DNA of 64,000 nt from Metaruminococcus_A sp050943475 (GTDB lineage Bacteria; Bacillota; Clostridia; Oscillospirales; Ruminococcaceae): contig JBMNPF010000003.1 in assembly GCA_050943475.1 (NCBI GenBank), forward strand, positions 173,474 through 237,473, given 5' to 3'. Position 1 is the first letter of the stretch, and every line of letters begins with the position of its first letter. Below are positions 17,040 through 25,783 of the stretch, piece after piece. The translations under genes and the position numbers were made by a program. The notes under the pieces were generated by a model. It ran no database searches and was not told the origin of the DNA. It was given only the letters and a program-made list of their open reading frames with translations.

Positions 17040-17144
17040 GCATCGGGTCTGGGCGAAGAGAAGCCTGCTGGGGCAGACGCTTGTCAAATTCATCCTTTTG
17101 GCCAAACCGCCTGGCCATTTCTTGGGGAGTTTGCCGTACATGTT

Positions 17145-17185
17145 CGAAAAAAATCAAAAAAGCCTCCACCGAAGCGGAGGCTTTT
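17145..17185 (-). terminator. Terminator after the NifX-like gene
   Basis: On the minus strand AAAAGCCTCC pairs with GGAGGCTTTT around an 8-nt loop, followed by TTGATTTTTTT. It starts about 10 nt after the stop codon of the gene ending at 17196. Confidence 0.85.
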
Positions 17186-17195
17186 GGCCTAAAAT

Positions 17196-17579
17196 TTATT
17201 CGTGGTGATGTCCGCAGGTGTGGCCATGTTCATGCCCTTCCCCATGGTGATGGGTACACTGCACGTTGGGGTTATGCTGAAGCGCACCGGAGAGGTAATC
17301 CGCCACAGCGGTTTCGATATCGCCGGAAGCTCCTGCAACAAGCTCGATGCCAGCCGATTGGAGCGCTGCCTTTGCACCACCGCCAATACCGCCGCAGATT
17401 AACAGCGAAACGCCGTTTTGTCTGAGGATGACCGCAAGAGCCTCATGACCGCTCATAGAAGTATCCAGGTCAGAACGGGCGACAACCTTTCCCTCCTCAA
17501 CGGTAAAGAGTTTAAAAAGTTTTGTGTGGCCGAAATGCTGGAATACCTGGTTCCCTTCGGCTGTGACTGCAATAACCAT
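17196..17579 (-). CDS. NifX/NifB-type iron-molybdenum cofactor-binding family protein
   Basis: The first 100 residues (MVIAVTAEGNQVFQHFGHTKLFKLF, then GVSLLICGGIGGGAKAALQSAGI, split here) fit the dinitrogenase iron-molybdenum cofactor family, small proteins that carry iron-sulfur or FeMo-type clusters. The last 20 residues hold nine histidines and two cysteines, a metal-binding tail not needed by the core fold. No nitrogenase genes are nearby, so nitrogen fixation is not implied. It lies 91 nt downstream of the Mrp ATPase with a good GGGAGG site, and the pair suggests a role in metal-cluster assembly or storage. Confidence 0.85.
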   Translation of the reverse strand: MVIAVTAEGNQVFQHFGHTKLFKLFTVEEGKVVARSDLDTSMSGHEALAVILRQNGVSLLICGGIGGGAKAALQSAGIELVAGASGDIETAVADYLSGALQHNPNVQCTHHHGEGHEHGHTCGHHHE

Positions 17580-17670
17580 TTGCTTTTCCTCCCAAAGGCG
17601 AGGACCTGTTGAAGTCCCTGCAAATAAAATATTTAAACCTTTTCACGGCAAAAGCCGGAATGCACCAAAC

Positions 17671-18501
17671 TTACAATGTTTCAATCAAGTCGGCCGCACT
17701 GTCGAGCCAGTCGCCTTCAAACAGCTCGATAACCCCCTGATCCGCCGCCTGTGCAACTGCCGGGGAAACCGGGAGCTTGGCAAGAACCTTGATGCCATAG
17801 CGGGAGGTGATTTCATCGATGTGGCTCTGACCGAACAGTTCAATCTTTTTGCCGCAGTCCGGACATTCCACATAGCTGAGATTCTCAACAACGCCGAGAA
17901 TCGGGATGTTCATCATATTCGCCATATTGACCGCTTTTTCCACAATCATCGAGACGAGCTCCTGCGGAGAAGCGACGACAATGATGCCGTCGAGCGGGAG
18001 GGACTGGAAAACGGTGAGCGGCACGTCGCCGGTTCCCGGAGGCATATCGACAAACATATAATCAACGTCCTGCCAGACCACGTCGGTCCAGAACTGCTGA
18101 ACCACCCCTGCAAGGATAGGGCCGCGCCAGATGACCGGGTCGGTGTCATTTTCCAGCAGGAGATTGACCGACATAATGTCAATGCCGGTTTTGCTTTTTG
18201 CCGGGACAATGCCCCATTCGTTCGAGATGGCTTTTTCCTTGATACCGAACGCTTTCGGAATCGACGGGCCGGTGATGTCTGCGTCAAAGACAGCACTGTG
18301 GTGGCCGCGGCGGTTCATCAGAACCGCAAGCATGGAGGTGACCATGGATTTTCCAACGCCGCCCTTGCCGCTGACAATGCCGATGACCTTTTTGACCGAA
18401 CTCATTTCATTGAGGGAGAGCAGCATGCTCTCCTGTTCCCGCTCGCTGCAGTTCTGGCTGCAGGAGCCGCAATCGTGATTACAGGCTTCGCTCATTTTCA
18501 T
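17671..18501 (-). CDS. Mrp/NBP35-family iron-sulfur carrier ATPase
   Basis: P-loop scaffold or carrier for iron-sulfur cluster transfer. Residues 7-18 carry CNHDCGSCSQNC, an NBP35-like N-terminal cysteine cluster. The deviant Walker A GKGGVGKS is at 45-52, and VDMPPGTGD is at about 151-159. A CPDC motif at 213-216 matches the CxxC where the dimer binds the cluster. Length is 276 residues. Its start overlaps the DUF134 gene by 4 nt, so the two are translationally coupled. Confidence 0.93.
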   Translation of the reverse strand: MKMSEACNHDCGSCSQNCSEREQESMLLSLNEMSSVKKVIGIVSGKGGVGKSMVTSMLAVLMNRRGHHSAVFDADITGPSIPKAFGIKEKAISNEWGIVPAKSKTGIDIMSVNLLLENDTDPVIWRGPILAGVVQQFWTDVVWQDVDYMFVDMPPGTGDVPLTVFQSLPLDGIIVVASPQELVSMIVEKAVNMANMMNIPILGVVENLSYVECPDCGKKIELFGQSHIDEITSRYGIKVLAKLPVSPAVAQAADQGVIELFEGDWLDSAADLIETL

Positions 18502-18845
18502 TTCTCCTCTTTGTTTTCAAACCGGCAGTGGACACAGCTTTCTTTCTGCGCGCAGGGACGGTCTGTAATTTCATAATTTCCGCCCTGAATGGCCAGGGCC
18601 TTTCCCAATACAATGGCTTCTGCCGTATGCCGGCGGGCCGAATACAGCACCCGCTGCAGCGTTCCGCGCGAAACGTTCATCCGTTCAGCCGCCTCTGCCT
18701 GATCCATCCCCTCCAGATCGCAGAGGCGCAGAGCTTCCAGTTCTTCCACGCTCATGACGATGGGCTGCCCTTCCCCGTGCTCCGGAGAAAAGCGGCGGCA
18801 GCCCGGCTCGGCGCAGACGCGCCTGCATTTTGCACCTCTTGGCAT
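18498..18845 (-). CDS. DUF134 family predicted DNA-binding regulator
   Basis: The 115 residues start MPRGAKCRRVC, the DUF134 signature, with cysteines 7, 11 and 16 near the N-terminus. A sigma-70 region 4-like helix-turn-helix lies at about 47-75 (DQAEAAERMNVSRGTLQRVL). Cysteines 98, 104 and 107 near the end could bind a metal or cluster. The ATG at 18845 is chosen over an in-frame GTG three codons upstream that would abut the AAGGAT site. First gene of a three-gene unit with Mrp and the NifX-like protein, and a candidate regulator of that unit. Confidence 0.88.
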   Translation of the reverse strand: MPRGAKCRRVCAEPGCRRFSPEHGEGQPIVMSVEELEALRLCDLEGMDQAEAAERMNVSRGTLQRVLYSARRHTAEAIVLGKALAIQGGNYEITDRPCAQKESCVHCRFENKEEK

Positions 18846-18893
18846 CTGGCACACATCCTTTCACCCGACTGCCAACGGTTTTTGGCTCCTTTT

Positions 18894-18922
18894 ATTATAA
18901 TGTGCATATGCACATTTGTCAA
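18894..18922 (-). promoter_or_regulatory. Consensus promoter with internal 16-bp palindrome, DUF134 operon
   Basis: Minus strand TTGACA (18922-18917), 17-nt spacer, TATAAT (18899-18894), both hexamers perfect. The spacer contains the perfect palindrome ATGTGCATATGCACAT at 18900-18915. A repressor bound there would block RNA polymerase directly. The DUF134 protein is the nearest candidate, which is inference. Confidence 0.85.
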
Positions 18923-18938
18923 CTCGTTCACATCACAG

Positions 18939-20087
18939 TTACGAATACGCAGTAAACCCGAGTTGTTTTAGTCCGAAACCAACATTTGGAAGCAACAGTT
19001 TGTCCTGAATTGTATTCATCAATTCGTCAATTTTGCCGAGCATCTCCGCCATAAAAGCCTCTTCGGAACCATTTCCGCTTCTGAGCGAAAAGGAATCCAG
19101 CTCTAACTGCATGGAAGATGAAACCGCCGATTTTTTCACCTCAGCCATCCCGGTGGCATACTGATTCGTATAACCCAACTGGCACATGCCATTATTTTCA
19201 AACGACACAAATAAATATTCCTCTGCCTGAGCGCCTTCATACCGAAAAGTAATCGAGCTCATATCCTCCCAGCACCATATATAGTACAGCCCTTTTTCAT
19301 CCCTGTACGGCAGCAGATAATAGCCGTGAATATCCTCCGGCGGAATCTGCGTGACAACCCATGCGCTGAGAGAATAATACGGCTGCGACGGATCTGGATG
19401 GCCGCAATAATCGCAGAGATATTTCCCATAATCATGCTGGGGAGCGGTATAAGCATCTGTATAGCGATACCCGCACTTGGAACAGGTATGCACCGTACAC
19501 CCTTGTTTTGTGCAGGAGGGCCTAACTGTTTCCATAATAAACGTATGAGAGCAATCCTGCGGCTGTGTGCCGGACTGCGGTGAAATCTGCTGTTCCATTT
19601 GCTCAGACTGGGAAAAGGTCACTTCGCCCTCTTCGCCGGAAGAGATGCTTTCATTGCCGGATGCTTCCGGAAGCGGTTGCGTTTCCTGTGGTGCGGAAGG
19701 CTCCCCCATGATACTTTTTGGCGAAAGGTTCGCAGACCCGCCGATATTTCCATTGACTGCAACGGTTTGATTCTGCGTAAGCACAGCCGCAAGGACAACG
19801 CCTGCGAGAAGCAAAACAGCCAGACACCCGAATACAACCGCTATTGTTTTTTTACCGAAAACATGCCTATATCCAGCCGTTTTCCGGGCCGCGTGTGCCT
19901 GCAGGACATTTGCCAACGTTTCTGGCGCTACATCTAACGCATCTGCCAAAGGCGTCAACTGACTTTCCGGGATAGTGGCACCGGACTCCCATTCGGAAAG
20001 TTCCTTAACGGTTATACCAAGTTTTTCTGCCAGAACAGGCTGTGATAAATGTTTTTTACGACGTAATTTTGCAAGCTGCTTCATCAT
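18939..20087 (-). CDS. XRE helix-turn-helix protein with membrane anchor
   Basis: The 382 residues have three parts. Residues 1-60 form an XRE-type HTH (LAKLRRKKHLSQPVLAEKLG). One membrane span lies at about 80-103 (IAVVFGCLAVLLLAGVVLA). A long extracytoplasmic part follows, with a Ser/Gln/Glu-rich linker (about 120-175). Four CxxC-like cysteine pairs at about 180-235 (CTVHTCSKCGYRY, CDYCGHPD) resemble a zinc-ribbon repeat. This layout suggests a regulator whose outer domain senses or binds something at the envelope. The partner and target are unknown. It is a single gene with AGGAGG before the ATG. Confidence 0.75.
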   Translation of the reverse strand: MMKQLAKLRRKKHLSQPVLAEKLGITVKELSEWESGATIPESQLTPLADALDVAPETLANVLQAHAARKTAGYRHVFGKKTIAVVFGCLAVLLLAGVVLAAVLTQNQTVAVNGNIGGSANLSPKSIMGEPSAPQETQPLPEASGNESISSGEEGEVTFSQSEQMEQQISPQSGTQPQDCSHTFIMETVRPSCTKQGCTVHTCSKCGYRYTDAYTAPQHDYGKYLCDYCGHPDPSQPYYSLSAWVVTQIPPEDIHGYYLLPYRDEKGLYYIWCWEDMSSITFRYEGAQAEEYLFVSFENNGMCQLGYTNQYATGMAEVKKSAVSSSMQLELDSFSLRSGNGSEEAFMAEMLGKIDELMNTIQDKLLLPNVGFGLKQLGFTAYS

Positions 20088-20156
20088 TGTTTGCCTCCTG
20101 TTTCATCCGCACAAGACGCCTGTCCTTTCCGGGCGGCCGTACAAATATAGTATGGC

Positions 20157-20188
20157 AAAAGCGGCCAAAAGAGCACTCTTTTGGCCGC
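20157..20188 (-). terminator. Terminator of the fatty acid synthesis operon
   Basis: A 12-bp perfect stem GCGGCCAAAAGA/TCTTTTGGCCGC with a 4-nt loop at 20161-20188, followed on the minus strand by TTTTGCC. It lies 43 nt after the acpP stop codon. Confidence 0.8.
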
Positions 20189-20230
20189 CTCCGTTGTTAT
20201 TTCATCTGTAACTGACAAATCTGTGCGTGA

Positions 20231-20458
20231 TTACGCGTTGTCTTCAATGTATTTCACGATATCGCCAACGGTTTTGATGTTCTCAACCTGATCGTCCGGG
20301 ATTTCAACATCGAACTCTTCTTCAAGGGACATTACCAGATCGACAAAATCGAGGGAATCCGCACCCAAATCTTCGGTGACAGAAGCCTCCATTGTAACCT
20401 TTTCCTCTTCGACATCCAACTGGTCAATCAAAATGTCTTTTACTTTTTCGAATACCAT
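20231..20458 (-). CDS. acpP: Acyl carrier protein
   Basis: Carries growing acyl chains on a phosphopantetheine arm. The 75 residues start MVFEKVKDILIDQLDVEEE, and Ser35 in GADSLDFVDL is the attachment site. The chain is strongly acidic, as usual. The start is set by GAGGAGG ahead of the ATG at 20458. It is the last gene of the fab/acc cluster, 63 nt after accA, whereas in many Clostridia acpP lies near fabH. Confidence 0.96.
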   Translation of the reverse strand: MVFEKVKDILIDQLDVEEEKVTMEASVTEDLGADSLDFVDLVMSLEEEFDVEIPDDQVENIKTVGDIVKYIEDNA

Positions 20459-20521
20459 GATAATCCTCCTCAAATTGTTTCAAAGCGTACCAAGCGAGCC
20501 TACCAACATCATGGCTCTTAT

Positions 20522-21325
20522 TTACTCTGAATATACGCCAATTTTTCTGAATTTATTATAGCGGCTATCCAGTAAAATATCAATATCTATTTTGGACAAT
20601 TTTTCTAATGTTTCTGACAGATATTGTGAAATGTGTTCGGCGGTCTCCGCTGGGTCGGTATGAGCGTCCCCGTTCGCCTCGGGGATAATCGCCTCGGCAA
20701 CTCCAAAGCCGACCAAATCCTCCGCGGTTATTTTGAGCACTTCGGCCGCTTCTTTTTCACGGGAAGCGTCTTTCCAGAGAATACTGGCGCAACCGCGCGG
20801 CGAAATGACCGAGTACAGCGCGTTTTCCAGCATGGCGAGCTCGTCACAAACGCCGAGCGCCAGCGCGCCGCCGCTCCCGCCCTCACCAAGGACAATGGAA
20901 ATAATGGGGGTTTTCAAACCGATAAACTCAAACATATTACGGGCAATGGCCTCACCCTGTCCGCGCTCTTCCGCAGCGATGCCGCAGAAGGCGCCGGGGG
21001 TGTCGATAAAACAGATGATAGGCCGGTGGAACTTCTCTGCCTGCCGGGCAAGGCGCAGCGCCTTGCGGTACCCTTCCGGGTGCGGCATGGCAAAGTTGCA
21101 GTTTTTGTTCTCGTTAATGTTGCGGCCCTTAACCTGGGCGATGACGGTGACCGGGGTGCCGTGGAAGCTCGCCACACCGCCGGTAATGGCAGCGTCGTCA
21201 CCGAACAGGCGGTCGCCGTGCATTTCAAAATACTCGTCAAACAGGAGCGGGATATAATCGTTGATGGTGGGGCGCTCTTTGTTGCGGATAACCTCCATGC
21301 GCTCCCATGCGGTTCTGCTGTTCAT
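20522..21325 (-). CDS. accA: Acetyl-CoA carboxylase carboxyltransferase subunit alpha
   Basis: Transfers carboxyl from carboxybiotin to acetyl-CoA, giving malonyl-CoA, together with AccD. The 267 residues contain the crotonase-type core with GRPTINDYIPLLFDEYFEMHGDR-like start, PHPEGYRKALRLARQAEKF and IDTPGAFCGIAAEERGQGEAI. It is somewhat shorter than the E. coli protein at the N-terminus, as in other Clostridia. The start codon overlaps the accD stop (ATGA). Confidence 0.96.
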   Translation of the reverse strand: MNSRTAWERMEVIRNKERPTINDYIPLLFDEYFEMHGDRLFGDDAAITGGVASFHGTPVTVIAQVKGRNINENKNCNFAMPHPEGYRKALRLARQAEKFHRPIICFIDTPGAFCGIAAEERGQGEAIARNMFEFIGLKTPIISIVLGEGGSGGALALGVCDELAMLENALYSVISPRGCASILWKDASREKEAAEVLKITAEDLVGFGVAEAIIPEANGDAHTDPAETAEHISQYLSETLEKLSKIDIDILLDSRYNKFRKIGVYSE

Positions 21326-22185
21326 CGCGCACCCTCCTTTGTATGAAGCCGGATGAGGTGGGACAGGGTGCGGCGCATCTTATCGCGGCCGACAATCATA
21401 TCGGCAAAGCCGTGCTGCAGCAGAAATTCGGCGGACTGGAAATCGTCCGGGAGGTGCTGCTTGATGGTGCTTTCAATGACGCGGCGGCCGGCAAAACCGA
21501 CCAGAACTTTCGGCTCCGCGATGATGACATCCCCGAGCGACGCGAACGAGGCGGTGACGCCGCCGGTGGTCGGATCGGTGAGGACGGTGATATACAGCAG
21601 CCCTTTTTTGCTGTGGCGGGCGACTGCAGCGGAGGTTTTTGCCATCTGCATCAGCGAAATGATGCCCTCCTGCATGCGGGCGCCGCCGCTGGCGGCAAAA
21701 ATAATGACCGGAAGCTTCTTCTCGGTGGCGCGTTCAAAGGCGCGGGTGATTTTTTCGCCGACAACCGAACCCATAGAAGCCATCATAAAACGGGAATCCA
21801 TAATGGCAATGATCGTGCGGTTTCCGCGAATGGTACATTCCCCGGTGATAACAGCGTCCTTGAGCCCGGTGGATTTGCGCAGAGCCTCAACTTTTTCCGC
21901 GTAATCGGCAAACTCCAGCGGGTTTTGACCGATCATATCCGGGTCGTATTCGGTAAAGCTGCCCTTATCCACCGTGATGGCAAGCCGTTCCGGCGCCGTC
22001 AGGCGGGCGTGGTAGCCGCAGGCCTCACAGACCTTGTGGGCTTCCTCAAACGCTTCGGCAAAGGCAACCTTACCGCAGCGGGGGCATTTGAACAGCAGGT
22101 TGGACGGAATGTTCACCTTGCTGCTGGGCTGCCTGGGTTCCTGGGCGGAACGCGTTTTGACGATTTTAAACAGGTCTTCTAACAA
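21322..22185 (-). CDS. accD: Acetyl-CoA carboxylase carboxyltransferase subunit beta
   Basis: Partner of AccA. The zinc ribbon uses Cys34, Cys37, Cys53 and Cys56 (CPRCGKV and CEACGYH). The carboxyltransferase core includes FMMASMGSVVGEKITRAFE and ASGGARMQEGIISLMQMAKT. Length is 287 residues. It lies 18 nt after accC and overlaps accA by 4 nt. Confidence 0.97.
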   Translation of the reverse strand: MLEDLFKIVKTRSAQEPRQPSSKVNIPSNLLFKCPRCGKVAFAEAFEEAHKVCEACGYHARLTAPERLAITVDKGSFTEYDPDMIGQNPLEFADYAEKVEALRKSTGLKDAVITGECTIRGNRTIIAIMDSRFMMASMGSVVGEKITRAFERATEKKLPVIIFAASGGARMQEGIISLMQMAKTSAAVARHSKKGLLYITVLTDPTTGGVTASFASLGDVIIAEPKVLVGFAGRRVIESTIKQHLPDDFQSAEFLLQHGFADMIVGRDKMRRTLSHLIRLHTKEGAR

Positions 22186-22203
22186 AGCGGTGCCACCTCA
22201 TTC

Positions 22204-23550
22204 CTATTTCATCACGTCTTTACGGTTTAAAAAGCCAATGTCATAATTTGCGGATTCAAAATCCGGGTCGCGGATGAGCGAAAGCTGGAAGTCGATGTTG
22301 GTGTCAACCCCCTCGACCAGGAATTCCGCGAGCGCCCATTTCATCTTGGCGATGGCCTGCTCCCGATCGGGCGCATAAGCGATGAGCTTTGCAATCATAT
22401 TATCATAATACGGGGTGATTTCATACCCCTGGTAAACCGCGCTGTCAATCCGCACGCCGGGGCCGCCCGGCAGATGAAGGGCGGTGATCCGGCCCGGAGA
22501 GGGGCGGAAATTGAATTTTGGATTTTCTGCGTTGATCCGGCACTCAATGGCGTGGCCGGTGAGTTTGACGTCCTTTTGCTCAAAAGGAAGCTCTTCTCCG
22601 CCCGCAATGAGAATTTGCTGTTTGACCAGGTCGATGCCGGTCACCAGCTCGGTGATGGGGTGCTCAACCTGGATGCGGGTGTTCATCTCCATAAAGTAAA
22701 AGTTGCGGTCGGCGTCCACCAGGAATTCAACGGTGCCGGCGTTCCAGTAACCGCAGGCTTCCGCCGCTTTGACTGCGGCTTCGCCCATGCGGGCGCGGAG
22801 CTCCTCGGTCATAAAGGGGCTTGGCGCTTCCTCCAGCACCTTCTGGTTGCGCCGCTGGAGCGAGCAGTCCCGCTCGCCCAAATGAACAACATTACCGTGC
22901 TGATCGGCCAAAATTTGAATTTCAATGTGGCGGGGATTGACGATGAACTTTTCAATGTAGATTTCATCGTTGCCAAAAAACTGGAGCGCCTCCTGCTGCG
23001 CGGCAGTGACGGCGTTTTCCAGCTCGGAATCATCCCGGACCATGCGAATGCCGCGTCCGCCGCCGCCCGCTGAGGCTTTGACCATGACGGGGTAACCGAT
23101 GGCGTCGGCAATATCAAACGCCTCTTTCATGGTTTTAACCACGCCGTCCGAACCGGGGACAACCGGGACACCGGCTTTCTTCATGGTATCCTTGGCGCGG
23201 GCCTTATCCCCCATGAGTTCAATGGATTCCGCGTTGGGGCCGATAAAAGCAACGCCGCACCGTTTGCAGGTGTTTGCAAAGGTGGCGTTTTCGGACAGAA
23301 AGCCGAAGCCGGGATGAATGGCGTCCGCTCCGGTGATTTCGCAGGCGGCAAGCAGCGCGCCGACATTTAAGTAGCTGTCTTTGGTCGCCGCCGGGCCAAT
23401 GCAGACGGATTCATCCGCAATTTGGGCGTGGAGGGCGCCGCGGTCTGCCTCGGAAAAAACGGCAACAGTCTGAATGCCGAGCTCCCGGCAGGCCCTGATG
23501 ATGCGCACCGCAATTTCGCCGCGGTTTGCAATCAATACCTTGGTAAGCAT
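22204..23550 (-). CDS. accC: Biotin carboxylase subunit of acetyl-CoA carboxylase
   Basis: ATP-grasp enzyme that carboxylates biotin on AccB. The 448 residues start MLTKVLIANRGEIAVRIIRA. The glycine-rich loop KASAGGGGRGIRMV is at about 158-171, and FMEMNTRIQVEHPITE with the catalytic Glu and Arg is at about 285-300. It lies between fabZ and accD in the same operon. Confidence 0.97.
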   Translation of the reverse strand: MLTKVLIANRGEIAVRIIRACRELGIQTVAVFSEADRGALHAQIADESVCIGPAATKDSYLNVGALLAACEITGADAIHPGFGFLSENATFANTCKRCGVAFIGPNAESIELMGDKARAKDTMKKAGVPVVPGSDGVVKTMKEAFDIADAIGYPVMVKASAGGGGRGIRMVRDDSELENAVTAAQQEALQFFGNDEIYIEKFIVNPRHIEIQILADQHGNVVHLGERDCSLQRRNQKVLEEAPSPFMTEELRARMGEAAVKAAEACGYWNAGTVEFLVDADRNFYFMEMNTRIQVEHPITELVTGIDLVKQQILIAGGEELPFEQKDVKLTGHAIECRINAENPKFNFRPSPGRITALHLPGGPGVRIDSAVYQGYEITPYYDNMIAKLIAYAPDREQAIAKMKWALAEFLVEGVDTNIDFQLSLIRDPDFESANYDIGFLNRKDVMK

Positions 23551-23599
23551 AAGGAACTATCCCTTTCGTCTGTATGGGTTTACGCGGCCTTACGCCGTG

Positions 23600-24031
23600 T
23601 TATCTCTGGAGCGCGCAGGTAATCTCTGCGCTGACAGCGCGTTCCTCGCCGACAAAGGCCTCCGCCTTGCAGACGCCGATGGGGCCGCGCTGCTTAATGA
23701 TTTCGACCTCCAGCCGGAGGGTCTCGCCCGGCAGAACCTGGCGGCGGAACCGCGCCTTGTCAATGCCGGCGTAAAAAGCAATTTTGCCCTTGTTCTCTGG
23801 CACGCTGAGGATGCACACCGCACCCGCCTGCGCAAGCATTTCCATGGTGAGAACACCCGGCTGAACCGGATAGTCCGGGAAATGGCCCTTGAACCAGAAC
23901 TCATCCTCTTTGAGATGTTTGAGAGCGGTGCAGCGCACGCCCGGTTCCAGTGCAACGACTTCGTCGATGAGGAGGAAGGGATCGCGGTGGGGAATAATCT
24001 CCATAATCTGTTCACGGTTTAAAACTGCCAT
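23600..24031 (-). CDS. fabZ: 3-hydroxyacyl-ACP dehydratase
   Basis: Removes water from 3-hydroxyacyl-ACP in chain elongation. The hot-dog fold protein of 143 residues starts MAVLNREQIMEIIPHRDPFLL. The active-site pair is His50 and Glu64 in HFPDYPVQPGVLTMEML. No fabA-like isomerase is seen, so unsaturated fatty acid synthesis must rely on something else. Confidence 0.97.
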   Translation of the reverse strand: MAVLNREQIMEIIPHRDPFLLIDEVVALEPGVRCTALKHLKEDEFWFKGHFPDYPVQPGVLTMEMLAQAGAVCILSVPENKGKIAFYAGIDKARFRRQVLPGETLRLEVEIIKQRGPIGVCKAEAFVGEERAVSAEITCALQR

Positions 24032-24043
24032 TGCCCGCCCCTC

Positions 24044-24493
24044 CTATTCAATGCGCATAACCGGCTGGCCGAATTCAACCGGCTGGCCGTTTTCCACGAG
24101 GATTTCCGCCACTTTTCCGTCAAAGTCGCTTGCAACCTCATTCATGAGCTTCATGGATTCAATGATAAACAGGGTGTCTCCCTTCCGGACGCTGTCCCCC
24201 ACCTGAACAAAGGGGTCTTTGTCCGGGCTGGAGGAGCGGTAAAAGGTGCCGACAATCGGCGACTTGACCACCTTTCCGGAAAGCTCCGGAGCAGCGGGAG
24301 CGGCAGCCGGAGACGGCTGCGCAGGCGATGCGGCGGCAGAAGCGGCCGGCTGGGGCGCAGCCTGAAGAATTGGCTGCGGCTCCTTCGCCTTGATCTTTAC
24401 CTTAACGCCGTCCGTCTCAAGCGAAAGCTCGCCGAGACCGGTGGCGGAGAGTTTATCCATTAAAGAATATACATCTTCAAGTGTCAGTTTCAT
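24044..24493 (-). CDS. accB: Biotin carboxyl carrier protein of acetyl-CoA carboxylase
   Basis: Carries biotin between AccC and AccA/AccD. It has an N-terminal helix (MKLTLEDVYSLMDKLSATG), a flexible Ala/Pro/Ser-rich linker at about 45-75 and a C-terminal biotinyl domain. Lys115 in ESMKLMN is the biotinylation site. Two starts are possible. The ATG at 24505 has its GGGAGA directly abutting, so I prefer the ATG at 24493, although its spacing is long. The length is then 149 residues. Confidence 0.94.
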   Translation of the reverse strand: MKLTLEDVYSLMDKLSATGLGELSLETDGVKVKIKAKEPQPILQAAPQPAASAAASPAQPSPAAAPAAPELSGKVVKSPIVGTFYRSSSPDKDPFVQVGDSVRKGDTLFIIESMKLMNEVASDFDGKVAEILVENGQPVEFGQPVMRIE

Positions 24494-24527
24494 AAGTCCA
24501 TCCATTCTCCCTGGCTGAGGAACCGCC

Positions 24528-25763
24528 TCAGCCCTCGTATTTTTTCAAGCAGAGTGTGGCGTTGTGGCCGCCAAAGCCGAGCGAATTGGAAAGCGCAAAA
24601 CGGAAATTGGCTTTGCGGACACCCTCGGTAACATAATCGAGGTCACATTCCGGATCCGGCTTTTGGTAGCCGATGGTCGGGGGGATGACCCCTTCCTCAA
24701 GAGCGAGCGCACAGGCAATGCTCTCCACGGCACCGGCAGCGCCGAGCAGATGCCCGGTCATCGACTTGGTGGAGCTGATGGCGAGTTTCTCTGCCGCCTC
24801 CCCAAACGCAATTTTAACCGCTCTGGTTTCGTATTTGTCGTTGAGCCCGGTTGAAGTGCCGTGGGCATTGAGATAACCGACCTCCTCCGGAGCTATGCCG
24901 GCTTCTTCCATTGCCAGTTTCATGGCGTGGGCAGCCGCTTCTCCCTCCGGCGAAGGGCTGGTCATGTGGTAAGCGTCACAGGTGGCGCCGTAGCCGACAA
25001 TTTCCGCATAAATATGCGCGCCGCGGGCCTTAGCGTGTTCCAATTCCTCCAGCACGAGAATGGCACCGCCTTCACCCATGACAAAGCCGTCACGATCCGC
25101 ATCAAACGGAATGGATGCGCGGTCCGGATCGGTGCTCTTGGAGAGCGCCTTCATGTTGTTGAAGCCCGCCGCCGAAAACTTGGTGATGGTCGCTTCAGAT
25201 CCGCCGGTGATGCAGGCGTCCAGATAGCCGTGTTTGATGGCACGGAACGCCTCGCCGATGGCGTGGCTTGAGGTGGCGCAGGCCGTAACCGGGCAGTAGT
25301 TAAGACCCTTAAAACCGGTTTTCATGGCAATGGTGCCCGCCGCCATGTTGGAGATCATCATGGGGATGAAAAAGACCGAAACGCGGTCTGGGCCTTTCTC
25401 CATGAGCTTGGTGTGCTCCGCTTCCAGCGTATGCAGGCCGCCAATGCCGCTGCCGGCGATGACGCCAACGCGGTAAGGATCCAAATCCTTTAAATCCGTG
25501 CCGCTGTCCTCCAGCGCATCCAGCGCGGCGACGACGGCAAACTGGCAGAAGCGGTCGGTACGGCGCGCTTCTTTTTTATCAATGTATTTTGACGGGTCAA
25601 AGTCCTTGACCTCAGCCGCAATTTTCACATCCATATCCGAGGTGTCAAACGCGGTGATCGGTGCAAATCCGTGGCGGCCCGCCTTGAGGCTTTCCCAAAA
25701 TTCTGCGGGAGTCTTGCCAATTGGCGTAACCGCGCCCATTCCTGTAATAACGACTCGTTTCAT
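24528..25763 (-). CDS. fabF: 3-oxoacyl-ACP synthase II
   Basis: Condensing enzyme for chain elongation. The 411 residues start MKRVVITGMGAVTPIGKTP. The active site has Cys162 in TACATSSHAIGEA, a His in NAHGTSTGLND at about 304 and a His in KSMTGHLLGAAG at about 341. It is encoded 20 nt after fabG. Confidence 0.97.
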   Translation of the reverse strand: MKRVVITGMGAVTPIGKTPAEFWESLKAGRHGFAPITAFDTSDMDVKIAAEVKDFDPSKYIDKKEARRTDRFCQFAVVAALDALEDSGTDLKDLDPYRVGVIAGSGIGGLHTLEAEHTKLMEKGPDRVSVFFIPMMISNMAAGTIAMKTGFKGLNYCPVTACATSSHAIGEAFRAIKHGYLDACITGGSEATITKFSAAGFNNMKALSKSTDPDRASIPFDADRDGFVMGEGGAILVLEELEHAKARGAHIYAEIVGYGATCDAYHMTSPSPEGEAAAHAMKLAMEEAGIAPEEVGYLNAHGTSTGLNDKYETRAVKIAFGEAAEKLAISSTKSMTGHLLGAAGAVESIACALALEEGVIPPTIGYQKPDPECDLDYVTEGVRKANFRFALSNSLGFGGHNATLCLKKYEG

Positions 25764-25783
25764 AACTTTCCTCCGTACTGTTG

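Noticed and set aside
17196..18845. Nitrogen fixation island
   Set aside because: The NifX/Mrp/DUF134 group occurs widely in anaerobes without nitrogenase, and no nifHDK-like gene is present.
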